A stretch of DNA of 64,000 bases from Dipylidium caninum (GCA_017562135.1 QEYB01000936.1:744001-808000), one strand, 5' to 3'. Positions 50,225 through 62,814 are shown, numbered from the stretch's first letter. The notes: a model not told the origin generated them from the sequence alone. Made by a program: numbers and translations.

Positions 50225-50345
50225 ATTAGACATAATTGGTAAGGCTGCGAGGTAAGACAAAAACATGGAACCATTGCACCTCAGCCGGATGTCTCGTGCA
50301 GAACACACCGTTGTGAAAGGCGGTTTGTAGAGGTTGTAGAAGTTT
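50225..50345 (+). repeat. 120-bp direct repeat, copy 1
   Basis: Matches 50463-50582 in order: AGACATAA.TTGGT, GAGGTAAGACA, GAACCATTGC, AGCCGGA.GTCT, TTGTGAA.G and TAGAGGTT. The period is about 238 bp. Confidence 0.75.
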
Positions 50346-50462
50346 TTAAGAGTATGTTAATCATAAAGATGGGACAGACAAACGACACTTTTTTATCTAA
50401 CAGCTGGTATCGAACCATCGTGTGGACTTCACGCCACCCCCCCCCCTCCCCTCACGCCTGGA

Positions 50463-50582
50463 TGGTCAGACATAAATTGGTGAGCTGTGTGAGGTAAGAC
50501 ATAAAATGTTGAACCATTGCCTAAGCCGGACGTCTATGGTAAAAAAAAATGTTGTGAAGGTGGTAATAGAGGTTAGAAGATT
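50463..50582 (+). repeat. 120-bp direct repeat, copy 2
   Basis: Second copy of the block at 50225-50345; a C-rich run (50438-50453) lies between the copies. Confidence 0.75.
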
Positions 50583-50654
50583 ATTAGAGCGGTTCGAGCA
50601 GATGACCACATGAACGATTTTGTTGTTTGAATAATGAAGTTGTTTCGCTTAATC

Positions 50655-51180
50655 CCCAGGTCCATAACTGATACCGGGTCTCATTTAAGTTTCGAAATTC
50701 TTCTCTTCAGGCTTTTCCGCATTCTCGATTTATTCTAATTAAAATGATTTATACTCATGAGATTTCTATTAACGCAAAATGGACCGATTATTTGGATAGA
50801 GGCCCCCAAGCCATCGTTTTTATTTCCATAATTAAGATGATACAACAATCAAGATCATTGGCTGCTTGTTGGTGTGAATTGCTGGTCGTTTGGTGCCTTC
50901 TCGAGTTGCTTCTTCCCGGCTTATTAAAAATGGACGTCTTGAATAAACACAGCCCACTCACTTATCTCTCACATTCCCCACCCATTAGCAGTGCAATTAA
51001 AAGAGACTGGCCCTAGAATTATCAAATAAATGCAGAGAGTTGCTCTTATTCCCTATTTGGCAGCATGAGTCCTGAAGAGCCAACCAAGTGTTATTACCTT
51101 TATGCTAAGTTTGTAGTATCGGTCTCACCTGGCGATCAGGAAGATTCGCCTCCTTCATTCGATAAGTCAACCTGTCTCAT
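50655..51180 (+). repeat. Diverged duplicate segment, copy 2
   Basis: Partner of 48300-48730, with an extra insert of about 150 bp in the middle. Both end near a frame reading CYYL, which may be a relic of a signal or first exon. Confidence 0.6.
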
Positions 51181-51547
51181 TCAACTCTCTTTCTCACAGA
51201 CAGATGCGGACATACTTGACCTGCCACATCAGACCTCACGTGAGCACATAAAACGTTGAGCAAATTGAGGTTGAACATCACTGGGGTAATACTCAGGTTT
51301 TGTCATTTATAACAAAGGTGGAGTCTCCCTCAGAACAGCACATTTTTCTAATTTTTCCTACTCAGTGTCTCCACAAACAGCCAACCCTGTGCTTTTATGG
51401 CTAGTGGTTGCAAAACGTTGGTCGCCTGGTGAGCGGCGAGGGTATGGGACCACGTTCGGTATTGCCGACAATTCACTTATCTGACACTTCGAATGTTCGT
51501 GAAATTGGCAGTAGTAGCTGGCACCTGCCAGCCAAGTAGCAGTTTAA

Positions 51548-52777
51548 ATGAAGTTGAGGTATTTAAAGTGTTTTAATGACATAGAAACCTCAGACAGAAT
51601 GCTCTGGGCCCTGGGAGAGTTTTTTGGCGGCACAACACGCTCTAACGTAAAAACAAATCCCGTTCCATGTCCATTTGTTCGCCGCCCTTTTTCATGGGAA
51701 CTATGTGTATCTCGCCTCATCCTCATCTCCACTCTTTTCATCAGTCACTACGGCGGATAATCGAAACTGTGTTTTGCAAAGATATCTTCAACCAGATACA
51801 CCCGGCTGCACACAGAGGCCATAGTATTTTGCAAGGAAAGGAAGCAAAGGGAATGTAAAATACCCGTGGCGATGATCAAAAAAGTCATTCATCCAAAGAC
51901 GCATAACTGAATGGAGTGTGATAATTGCCTTATCGCGTTAAACTAAGAATTTACACGGCCACAGTGGAAAGCGAGATAGTTTTTCCTTCTGCTTCGATAA
52001 TTTTAGCAACTGTCAGGCGGTAGAGCGCAAGACTTGTGCAACCAATTCGTGGTTGCATAAGACAGAGTTTTTGTAATGGGCTTGGGAAAGGCAAGGGCGA
52101 GGGGCAGTTGGCAGCAACTTGAGCACACCCAATGGTTCCGGTCGAACATAGAGAGAAAACACCTCTCAGCTAAGTGGCGTAAGACGCAATAGCAGCAGTC
52201 TCCAAATGAAAAACAAAGGAGTAGTATGACCGCCTATTAACTTGCTGCAAGATTAAAACGAACAGTTCAAAATTAGGACATGAAATGTTGTAATCGCTCA
52301 AACTAAGTCCAATATGACATATGGATTGATGATCATGAGGGCGTGATGGTGGAGAAGAAATAGTTTAATTGTGAAAGCTAAATTGTTTAATGATGATTCT
52401 AGGGTTGTACATATAATGCAAATGCTTCATCACGAAATGCCGTTCCCAAGTTGCCCAACTTTTCCATCGTTCTACAGCTCCCTGCTCCCACTGCTCTCAT
52501 TCACGTGTCTCCCAGTGAAACGCCCACTGGCGCCTTTCGAGTCTGTGTTATTAGGTGTCTCCCATTTCCCAAGGACACAACTATTCCCAAAGACATCATT
52601 GGTAATTTGGAAAATGCTCAAAAATTGGCTTCACGGTTTACCATTCTGCAATGCGCTTGAAGGTCACACTGCATTTCCTGCAAACATCTGCTCTCTAAAA
52701 CCGAAGCCTAATTCTCACTAGTGCAATCAATTCCTCCTTTGACTTTCTTCCCCTCCCAGATGTAACCAAAGAATAAA
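51548..52777 (+). pseudogene. Secreted Cys-protein family, copy E (decayed, partial)
   Basis: Two blocks resemble family exons in order. At 51548-51760, FNDIETSDRMLW and later SWELCVSRLILIST recall the core exon of copy B (FDCHVSGVNLLF). At about 52451-52660, FRVCVIRCLPF then PKDIIGNLENAQKLA matches the last-exon pattern of copies A and C (NVAVIRC ... IDDILEAIRSLL). AATAAA follows at 52772-52777. No signal exon or continuous frame was found, so this is a ruin or a copy whose model I cannot complete. Confidence 0.4.
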
Positions 52778-52994
52778 TAAACTCCGCGGAATTGTATTGT
52801 CTTTGTTTTATCATTTAGCCACTGTACACATCACCTTTCTACCAATTGCCCTCTTACCTTGGAGTTCAGCGTTGCGTAATTGCTGTGGTATTTGTAACTG
52901 CCTACCAATGTGTGAATTCAGAGGCGCAAACATAATGTTCAAGGTGTAAATTGACATCCGTGCACCAGGTTGACCTCTCTGCTCCACGAAAGCT

Positions 52995-53808
52995 ATGTGT
53001 TTTCTCCTGCTCTTTTTTCGCCGTACTTTCCACCACAACTAGTTGTCAAGACTGATCAGGCCAATGTCGCCACTATCATCCTCAGACATAACTACACAGT
53101 GAGTTAATTTCGCAATATACGGGAAAGTGCAATTCCCCGAAGAAGTAGTCAGCGTATTAGTGCTGGTAGATGTAGATTCTTTCTGCATCTCATTATAGGC
53201 GCATGTCCCAAAGTACGTAGTTTGCCGGCAGAAATGAGTACCATTGCAGCTACCTTGTGGCTCGCACTTACAATAAATTGGTTTTCAAGTGGCCTCGAAA
53301 AAAAAGTTCAGGTGGCAATCGTTTCCTGAGGGGGGCATCAATGGACTTCCACTTGCGTACTAGATGGATTGTCGAGCAACCTCTTTAATTGCCTCTCAGT
53401 GGGGAAGAACCTACGTTTCAACTACTCGTATGGGTTAAGTGGTCGATTCAGGTAGAGTTGATGAAATGAGCGCCTTATGTTATTAAGATTGTACATGAAC
53501 TCTTAAGACATGCAATAAATCTTTTTCTTTTATATAGCAAAAATTTCGAAATAGCGGAAGCTTACTCTATCTCCACACTCTCTGTTGACGTTGATTTGAT
53601 TCTGTACGACGACGGGTTCATTCAAATCAGGAGGGCGTCTGTCGCTCAGCCAGATGTCACTGCCAAGCATATTTCCTTGCCCTACGCAACGGATGAACTT
53701 AACCAGGTTATCTGCGATGCACTTCAGACGATTCTCCTAAGATCATCCTGTTACATGCAGCAAATAGAAGGTGTGTCCCAATTGTGCTTCTCTCTGTTCA
53801 ATGAGTGA
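52995..53808 (+). pseudogene. Secreted Cys-protein family, copy F (frameshifted relative of copy G)
   Basis: Each part of copy G is present in the same order. Exon 1 is 52995-53098 (104 nt, one more than in G, which breaks the frame after MCFLLLFF). Exon 2 is 53199-53451 (253 nt against 250, starting ACPKVRSLPAEMS, with further one-base shifts and stops). Exon 3 is 53538-53808 (271 nt, identical in length to G and fully open: YSISTLSVDVDL, VICDALQTILLRSSC). Splice sites are kept (GTGAGT, TTATAG, GTAGAG, TATATAG). Homology with G extends at least 190 nt upstream of the start. Only the last exon still looks constrained. Confidence 0.75.
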
Positions 53809-55600
53809 TGTTGTGCTGTTCATGGGCCCCGTTTGCACCCTTTCTGTGTTTCCCTCATGGACCAGACTATCACACGAAATGATCATTTCCCTTCATAGGG
53901 TGAATGATTCCTGACTGATGACATGCCTCTATGTAGGCATGTTAAGGGAAACTAATAACCTTAGCCACCAAAGACATCTGCTTTCTGAGGAATCTATCAA
54001 ATGTCAGATGGCACTCCTACGAACATACGCGTGATAGCAGTTCTTAATGCTGGTATGTGGCCTGGTGTGCCGCAGACACTTAACAACGCCAGTCGCATTC
54101 TTTTACATACTAATAGTCTACGCATCCTGCTCACGTCCATTCAACACTGGATTACGCATAGACATCGCATTCCTCATCAAATGAGGAGGCGATGAAATAC
54201 ACCTGCAACACCAAACAGTTGAATGAGAGAAACGACTGGGAAAATGGGCAATGAAATGAATCGTAGTGGAGGGGGATGAAGAAATAGGACGATTTCCGGC
54301 GTTCGGTTGCATTGGGAACCTGGTAGTAGGAAATTAATGGTAATTCTATTAGTGGGTTAAGGCAGATGAATTTCTTCTCCTTAATTTTCAGGGCCTTGTA
54401 CCATTCCGCTCTGTTTACAATTCAGTAAGCACAAATTTAGGGTTGCTAAAGCGCCAACAGTCTGCGGAGTGGGCTCAGAATAGGACAAATGTTAATTGAT
54501 ATGGAGCTCGAATGCGCGTAACTGTCAAAACTTAGGTGAATTGAGTGTGATTAAAACCACTCTCGTGAAAATGTTTGGCTAAGAAATGCTACTTCTCCCA
54601 AGACAGGGGTGATTATAACGCCGGACCCTGACAAGGCGTTTCGGCTGTCCTACGACGGTCAGGAGACAGATTCGGTTTGAAATACGCGTGGTGTGAGGTA
54701 GCAAGCTCGTCTCAAGGCAAACGAGTGAATAACACGCCTAATACGCCCATCTTAACGTGGCAATTAACTGACATCACGTTGATGAGAGAATGATAGAACT
54801 TAATGTCGAACCACTTGTCGTGGCTATTACCGGTCAGGGTTTTGTTGATTTTGATGTGGAAGTTAAGACAATGCAGTGTTACTGACACACTGTGAGAGGG
54901 TTGGAAATGAAGTTAGAATAAACTTGTAAATCCAGTCATCCTTTATACACAAAACCCATTAACGACAACTTCGGCCTCCTCCTACCGCGACTACCAACTC
55001 TCAGGACAATGAGCTTTCCGATGTTCCTACATTTATCCTAAGTGCTGGTGAACTAGCGACAGTAGGTTGGAAAACATGATTTAAACTATGAAAGTAGAAA
55101 CCCGTTATTCACCTCTTAATTGGAGGCCGAGATGCCGACGTGGAGAAGTCGTGATGCTCTACTCCTACAACCGTGACATACTGTGTTGACAAAGATCGGG
55201 CAAAGCAGAAGAATGTGGCACTTTGATCCATTCATGTCCTCTATCAATCCAACTAAGAGTGCGAGGGGGTATCGTTGATATCGACTGTCCGAGAAGCATC
55301 ATCGTCGCCCTGGAGAAACACAGGGCAATTTGAAGGACTCACGTTAAGAGGGAGAGCATTCAAGTGTATGCTGTCCCTGTGTCTCTCATTTTTTTGTGGG
55401 TGGGATAAGCATATAACTGTCGGAAATTGAATAGTGTCAACGCCACTCCATGGAATAAGGACATGAAGAGGGGCATGCTTAAAGGGGTAATATGGGGAAT
55501 GGTTCACAGGGAAGCGAGCGTAATCCTCGAAATAGCAGTTTCTTAATCAAATCCTATTTGTATGGACTAAGAACGGTTTATAGAACATGCAAAGAAATGG
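53809..55600. other. Gene-poor DNA
   Basis: No supported gene. Short open frames at 54.0-54.3 and 55.25-55.5 kb lack features. Confidence 0.5.
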
Positions 55601-55609
55601 GTGAAGCCT

Positions 55610-55905
55610 ACCTGATCTCCTCAAAGAAGAGTTGTCTGTAGTTTCAAATGAAAGTTGCTCCCAACCGCGAAGCAATTAAAGATGGTGCGTTCATTTGCAT
55701 TCTGTGAGTAATCGGAAGTTCAAGAACATTCCCTGATAACCGATTTCCAGGTGGCCTCGGAAGAGGCCGCTTGGAAATTAAAAAAAACGTAAGCGTGAGC
55801 CACAAGTGAATTTATGCTGATACTAATTCCTACGGTAACATCGTGTAATCTGTGACAGTAGACTGAAATGGAGGAAAGGTAATGAATTACATCTTCTTCC
55901 AACAA
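55610..55905 (-). pseudogene. Core-exon relic of the secreted family
   Basis: On the minus strand, CHRLHDVTVGISI ... INSLVAHAYVFFNF parallels CPKVRSVAVEMSA ... NYLVARTFNKLKL of copy G. In another frame TIFNCFAVGSNFHL parallels HFNCSTIGNNLHF, followed by a GTAGGC donor-like site. Frames are broken. Confidence 0.55.
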
Positions 55906-56224
55906 CTACCGATTCCCATATTTCTTTTCGAAATGACATTTCCGTGTGCAGGGGCAGAGGCAATGGCGAGACAAAGCGTGGCGAGAATGAGCAATAGAGG
56001 TCTCACATTTTTCGTGGATTGGTGGGTGAGTTTGGTGAACAGGATTTAATAGGACTTTTAAGAATCAACTGGAAAACACATTGGGCCTGCGTATGACTAA
56101 ATGATAGGGAATGGAGGCGAAGTGTTGACTTAATGAATGGAAGGTCTGTCACTCTGTTAAACGAATTGGACAGCCAACGCGTATAGCATTTCGTTAATTT
56201 CATGGTCTGTTTATGCCTGCCAAG

Positions 56225-56470
56225 GTAAGCGCGAATGAAGGTTACCCATGAGAGACGCGAGTAGACAAATTCTGTACATTCACCACTCTTCGTACATTTG
56301 CCTTTATTCTCGCTTGGCGATCAGTTGCCGAATTGCTCAAACCCCTGATGGAAGGAATGAACTTTGTGCGAGAATTGACTCTGCTCGACTCTGTTCACAA
56401 CTTCGCCACCTTCTGTGCCGCCATTTACAAAGGTGATATTTTGCGAATGAGGCAGGACTCCACGTTGTCT
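56225..56470 (+). repeat. Diverged repeat, copy 1
   Basis: Direct match to 62815-63020: both begin AATGAAGGTTAC, then GAGA.ACGC.A.TAGACA.AT, TTCACCACTCTTCGTACATTTGCC, GAA.GAACTTT, and AAAGGTGATATTTT. Frames are not conserved, so it is more likely a repeat than a gene. Confidence 0.6.
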
Positions 56471-57339
56471 GAGAACGCATGTGGAAAGTTGAAGAATGTA
56501 CTGTTCAGAAGTGGACCAGAAGGCACGTTGACAGTCATTCCGTAGGAGGTGTAAATTGTTGCAGTATTTCCTTTCGCTCTCAATGATACTCCACACGTCC
56601 GTTTGATTATTACAGTGATAAATGGATGGACCATTTCTGTTCAGCATTTAAATTGGACCTAATGTCGGTTTGGTAAAGTAATTTCCATCAGCACGGGATG
56701 AAGAAGAGTAGATTGAGTGGTGAAATGTGAGGAGTAGGTGAAAAGGTGAGACTTTGGGACGATTGCCAACTGAGGGGACTGTTTATCGCTTTCGGTGGAC
56801 AGATGCACACGCTTGACCCGCCTGGAGGACCGCCACTTGAGACAAACATTACTGAGTAAGTCGTGCACAAAACATGAATGTCCATTAGCTGCGGCAGTTG
56901 ACGGCATGCCTAGTGGATGCCCTTCTCACTTGTACTGATCGTGTCAGGTGATCTCCTAGCCACAAAAGCTGGGTGATATGACCGTTCCCTCATAGAGGCT
57001 ATCGCATATCCTCTCATTCAATCCCATTCCATTCTACTCCAACGCCACTCGTCACCCAGATAAATTTTCTCATTAATTCCACTGATTCAAACACAACGCC
57101 TCCCGTGGCATGAAGTTATTGCCTCTGTCCACACTTCCACCATCCCTAATTCCGCGATATTTTATAGCAGAGCGACATGATCCTTGACGCATACCGCCAA
57201 ATATGCAAGGTCATATTTTTGATGGCCACTGGTGTTATTTTCCCATAGAACAAGAAAATTGGAGTAAGTAAATGATGACACGACAACAGAGGCATATCGC
57301 TTTTGTGTCTTCATTTCAGGCAGTTGCCTTAAAAATACA

Positions 57340-57880
57340 CAATTAGACGACATAAATTTGCACTATTGTTAGCAGCCTCGTGGCTCGAACTTGCACTGAA
57401 TGATTCTTCAAATGGCCTCAAACGGAGGACAGCCGGAAACTGGTTACGAAGCGAGCATAGCGAAACCCGATTGCACAACATTTGGAACGCAAAGGACCAT
57501 CTTTAATTGCTTTGGAGTGACAAGTTGCTAGCCCTTCGATTAGTTTAATATTTCATCTGAGATGTAGATTCAGGCCTAGTCTCTTCGAGTCTTCCATACG
57601 AGTTAGTAAATTCTGTCTTCTTAGTCTTTGATAAAGCTTAATAAGGGTGTGAGAGTAGAGCGGAATTATTCCGCCTTCAATTTCTCTGGCAATCTTAATA
57701 TGGTTGGGCGGAACGATGCGATGCTACAAATCAAGGGCTTTCCTTTTGTCTGGTGCGATGTCCTGCCAAGCATATTTCACACCTCTGTGGCAAAGATGCT
57801 GAAGGGGTTATGTGGCGTACGCTATGGACGATTCTCCTAAAGCCATCCTGCAACATACAGAGAATGACAGGTACACGCTT
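57340..57880 (+). pseudogene. Core and last-exon relics of the secreted family
   Basis: At 57361-57500 the DNA resembles copy F exon 2 (AGCAGCCTCGTGGCTCGAACTT, then TCAAATGGCCTC). At 57640-57870 it resembles exon 3 (GCCAAGCATATTTC, GACGATTCTCCTAAAGCCATCCTG), with frames disrupted. Confidence 0.55.
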
Positions 57881-59808
57881 GTGTTAACTTATGGCGAATA
57901 AAGTAAATACGCGTTGTCATAGAGGTTTGCTGCTGACTGGACCTGCTTTCCACTGCTTCCTCTGATTACCACTTAGCTTACATCGCATTAACTTCACCTT
58001 AATAAGGATGGAATTGTCCGTAGCGATAAAGCATTACGACTGCTAATACTCCAAGTTGTGCTTCGATGGTCATTTCAATGTAAACTCCTCACCGCAAACA
58101 TGGGATTGAGACGTTAACGGACGCCATCCAACCTTTCTCAACCTCTAGAAACGCACTCTTGCGATATTCTTTTCGCCAGAAACTTTTGCGATTTCACGGT
58201 AACAAATAGTTAGGGCCTCTTAGATCAAGTAAGTTTTTCTAATGACATTCGGGCTTATCTTCCCACCTCTGGCGTCCCACTGAAAGAACGTCTATTGCAA
58301 TCCGCCAATGTTTACTGGTAGAAGCACTAGGAAATGGTCGTTGTGGTACAAATATTGTTGCCTAGTGTTGGTAGAGGTCACTGATGCGCACTCGGACGAA
58401 CTCTGCTACCCTCATCACTGGGCTTGGTGTTACTGAAGGGAAGTATAATCAAGGCATCAGAGAGAAGGGTGAGTGAGGAATAACTGGCAGTTGCAAATCA
58501 TCCCGCCTTAGATATACCTAGCGTCTTTGTCGGCCTGGAGTACTGTTACCTCTGTACTAGGATGGATTTTCTTTTTATTCCCGTATAGCGTTTCGAATTG
58601 TACTAGTGAGCGGTCAAATTACGTATCTCTCATCAACAGAACACTATCGCAGCAGATCTGTACTTACCTGCGTCTACGTCGTGGCAGGAGGCATTGGGTT
58701 TGGTGGGGTTGGATGAGGGGAGATAATGGAGGGAATCTGTCGAAATATGAGCAAGTAATCAACTAACTAGTTTTTGCATTGCTTTATGGAATTCGTCCGA
58801 ATCCCCTGAAACAAAAATGCAAATAGTCGGTTAAGATTGTCTTCCTCAACGTGGCTTATGTTAAGGTGGCTGATGTGCGCTGGAAGCAAGAATAGAGGGT
58901 TGAGCAAACTGCAAATGGTCGCGATACGATAAAATGGCATGAATTGGGAAGGAATAACGGTATGCGATGGGCTTCCGCAGACGCCTACCACCGCACCATT
59001 TTTTTGGGCAGTGGGATCACTCCACATTGTAATTCCAGCAAACAACTTCAATTAACAGACGTGAGTTAATTACTACATCCCGTATACAGTCACGCCCATA
59101 CTTTGCTAGCCATGTTTGGCTCAATTGTGCACCTTTGCAACAGGTCAGATGACTGCATTTGCCAACAAAAATCGGTAGACGGTCCTCTCAATTGGCAACA
59201 ATACCAAATCCTCACCCTTTCAACGACAGCTCGCATTTCAACATGCATTCTCCACTTCCTGACCGTTTAAAGTGAAAAATATCCCACTAGGACAATACAC
59301 TTTTTGCTGCTGAACGCTAAACATGTAGCCATCGGAGCCATGTAGGCTGACGAGTTAATCATCAAAGTGATGTATTGCTGTCTTTAGGTTCGAAGATGCG
59401 GAGATGTCGCCTCTTTCAGGCAAGATGATACGCCGCGTCTACCATCCGCGCGATACTCTGCGCCATCACATCTGTCAGACAATATCTTGATTATACTGTC
59501 TTCGAGCGTATGACCAACTCCACCTGATGGATTCTTTGCCTCTGATGGGCGGGCTTCAAGAGAAAGGACTTCAACGGGCAATTAGGCGTATTCCCAGCCA
59601 TAATAAATTCCGCAGTATGCAAAAATCTTTCTTGTTAACGGCTATTATTTCCCCTCAACGAGTCTACAACAGGCCATGTCTGACGTCAGGAGTCATACGC
59701 CTTTTCCAGAGGAATGGCCGGTTAGTGGGATAGTCTGCCATGGGGCAAACATAGGAAGAGGTGTTAAGAGGGATCCAGAAGCCCCTAAGGCCTTCGGTAG
59801 GCACAACT
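57881..59808. other. Gene-poor DNA
   Basis: No supported gene; several short open frames on both strands, none with a signal peptide or domain. Confidence 0.5.
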
Positions 59809-60621
59809 TCACCCAATTAACAGATGGAAGCACAACTGGAGCATACCTTCTATTTGCTGTATGCGACAGGATGATCTTAGAAGAACCGTCTTAAGTGCAC
59901 CGCATATAACAATGTTAATTTCCTCCACGGAATAGGGCACTGAGACATGCTTGATAGTGACATCGGGATAATAGAAATCGGCATTCATGACTTGAATGAA
60001 CCCGTCTTTGTGCCGCATCAGACGAAGATCAATGGACAGAGTGGGGATGGAATAAGCTTTTTCCACTTTAAAAATTTCCCTAATTATAAGCATAAATAGC
60101 ATTTCTTAGGAACTCATATATACTCTATGAATACACATTTCCAGTTAGTCTGCTAGGAACAGAGTCAAATTATGGCGTCAAATACACTAAGACTACCCGA
60201 ATCCTACGCTTGAACTGTATGAGTAGTTGAAATGCAGGTTGTTCCCAATTGTAGAGCAGTTGAAGTGCCTGTTCGACACTCCATCGAGTGCGCAACTGGA
60301 AGTCCAAGATGACTCCTCAGGAAACGATGCCCACACAATCTTTCTTCGAGGCCAACTGAGCTTCAATTTATTGAAAGTGCGAGCCACAAGGTAGTTCGTA
60401 ATGGCGCTCATTTCTACCGCCACACTACGTACTTTGGGGCACTTGCCTGAAATGAGATACGGGGATGATATACATCTATTTCCAAGTTCTTCTTCTTCGG
60501 AAATAACACTTAACTTACTTCGCAGATTATGTGTGAGTTTTACAATTGCGGCATTGATGTAATCCGCCTTGACACTATTGAGGGTAAAATTTATGAGGAA
60601 AAATAGCAAGAGAGATAGCAT
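59809..60621 (-). CDS. Secreted Cys-protein family, copy G (intact, three exons)
   Basis: Exons on the minus strand: 60621-60519 (103 nt), 60446-60197 (250 nt) and 60079-59809 (271 nt); introns 72 and 117 nt, phases 1 and 2. The sum is 624 nt, 207 residues plus stop. Residues 1-19 are a signal peptide (MLSLLLFFLINFTLNSVKA). The core exon starts KCPKVRSVAVEMS, keeps C-x21-F, then SSC, NC and GNNLHFNYS; two or three Asn-X-Ser/Thr sites suggest glycosylation. The last exon has AYSIPTLSIDL, a Cys-containing helix (INIVICGALKTVLLRSSC) and no membrane anchor. The frame is open for 65 codons upstream, but the signal peptide fixes the start at 60621. This is the best model for the family's ancestral exon plan. 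Function unknown. Confidence 0.8.
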
Positions 60622-60821
60622 AGGTTTTACGAAAACAGGGTAGTCGGTCTCGTACACTGGATGCAATTTATACCTTGAAGTAAGTTGTGCCTCTGAATTC
60701 ACACATTGGTGGGCAGTCACAAATACCGCAGCAAATACGCAACGTTGAGCTGCAAAGTAAAGAACTATTGGCAGAAAGCTGAAGTTTACATTGGCTAAAT
60801 GATTAAGTAACGACAACGCAA

Positions 60822-62814
60822 TTCAGTAGAGTTTACTTATAATTTAGTTTTAATGGGAAGGATGAGAAAGCCAAGAGAGGAACTGCAAAGTGGTACCTTC
60901 AACTGCACAGCAGATGGTGACCACGGAGCCAATTTTTTGAGCATTTCCAAATTACTAACGATGTTTCTGGGAATAGTTGTGTCCTGGGGACGTGGGATGC
61001 TTAATGAGATGGACTCGAATTACCTCAAAAACTAAGGCGATAAAGCATCAATTGTGTTTCACTGGGAGACGCGTGAATGCGAACGGCAGATAGAAGAGCT
61101 GTAGACGATAGAGAAGTGAGGGAAGTAGGAACGGATACCACGTCCATGGAATCAGTCTTCAGTAAATCTTGTCTATGCTCACTAAATAGCTGCTTCTCCT
61201 CCACTATTTCATTAAATCAATCTGCATAATTTCATTTGGACATTTGTGTGATTATCGACATTAGACCTTACTACATCGACTGTTCCGCAGAAGTATTGGC
61301 GTTATTTTCCCTGCTTACTATTGCCTGACTACTCCGTGGGTAATCATTTCTCAATTTCTATGAAATAGAAATTTGATATCACCACTGAGCTAATCACTAA
61401 TAACGCCGATTTTTAACCCTTTAATTGCTTTCCTCATCATCAAAATATTTACATCCCTGCCGACCGGTGTCTAAGCTACATCTTTGTAACTTCGCTGTGG
61501 AAAACCGTGGAGCCGGTGCGGAAGAAACTGTGCGGAAGCGAGTAACAGAGACGGTAGCTTTCATGAAACACACAGACACACCTAGTAAACTCGATCCTAT
61601 GTATGACTTGAAGCTTGTTATACTAGCAGTACGCTTACACCACCTAGATGATTGCTTCTACTTCGCATGCAACTGAACACCCTACGATTGGGCTGAGTTC
61701 AGTTTTCAGTCCCTCCCCCACCCATTTCAGCAATTAGGCAGGGTTTCAACACCGAAATAGGGGCATTCTAAAGATATGTACACCGCCTATTGGCTAAAAG
61801 TCAATTCCACGTAAATTAGTCAAAGGAGAATCCAACTGAGTGGATTGGCCGATTTACCATGTGCTTTCGACTTGGCAACAGAACGCAACCACCAACTTGA
61901 GGTGAACCTGAGGCCTTCAAAACGGATTAATGTTAAGAACGCGTTGATAATGGTCTAGATGAAGGAAAACACATTGTTGGCATCACAAGCCCCAAGGTTC
62001 AAAGTGAACCACCTGCAACAGGTTGACATCCCTTTCGAAGACATTTGTACCATCTCTTCAGCTTCATCTCTCCATCCTTTCTACTCAAATCTCTGCTAAT
62101 TACATCAACATTTTAACTACCAGCCTGACCTACAGTCCTTCCAGTTCCATGCCTGATGAGCAAAATTATCGCCTCTGGGAGTGCTATTTCCACTCACCGC
62201 AGCCTAATAAATCAGTACACACTATGGTGACAGTTGTTGACTTTACGCAGGGGCATCTGTGCGTATATTGGAAAGTTGAGTGCCTAATTTCCTGTAACCT
62301 CGATCGTAATTACGTGCATGTAACGCAGTGGGGGCGGAGGAGCGCAAATGTAATGATAGAAGAAGCCACTGCGCTTGTTTCCGGCTGATCACGTCATACC
62401 AGCGTTGGCGTAAGTCTTAAAGCTACCTCTCCGATTTCCGCATTATTCGAGATTAGCTCAAATGGTGCGTGCAATCGGAACGAAGGAGGGGCCTAACCCT
62501 GTTACAGGTTGTACCATGTGATTGTGGACAAATGCACACCTAATCGGCCTTTAATGTGTTTTACTTTCACCAGTGGCGACGGCTGGCAAGGCGAAGCGTT
62601 TATTCGTCCAATTCTTCTAGCCTTGCAGGAGGCAAGTGCAGATAACCACGTTAAACTTTCTTCATTGTGGCCTTAATGGCGGGTCTGAACAGGTGTCTTT
62701 GATGCCGCAGGATGGACGTTGAGAGTGTGCGCCACTTAGCGGGACGAATTGGAGATCTAACGAATTTGGCTTTATTTAGCTTCGTAGTGTGTTATTCCTG
62801 ATAAGTTAAGCTGG
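60822..62814. other. Gene-poor DNA with one weak exon candidate
   Basis: An open frame at 62023-62388 (+, 121 codons) includes MVTVVDFTQG and VYWKVECLI and might be a distant last exon of the secreted family, but no partner exon or splice site was verified. The rest shows nothing. Confidence 0.35.
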
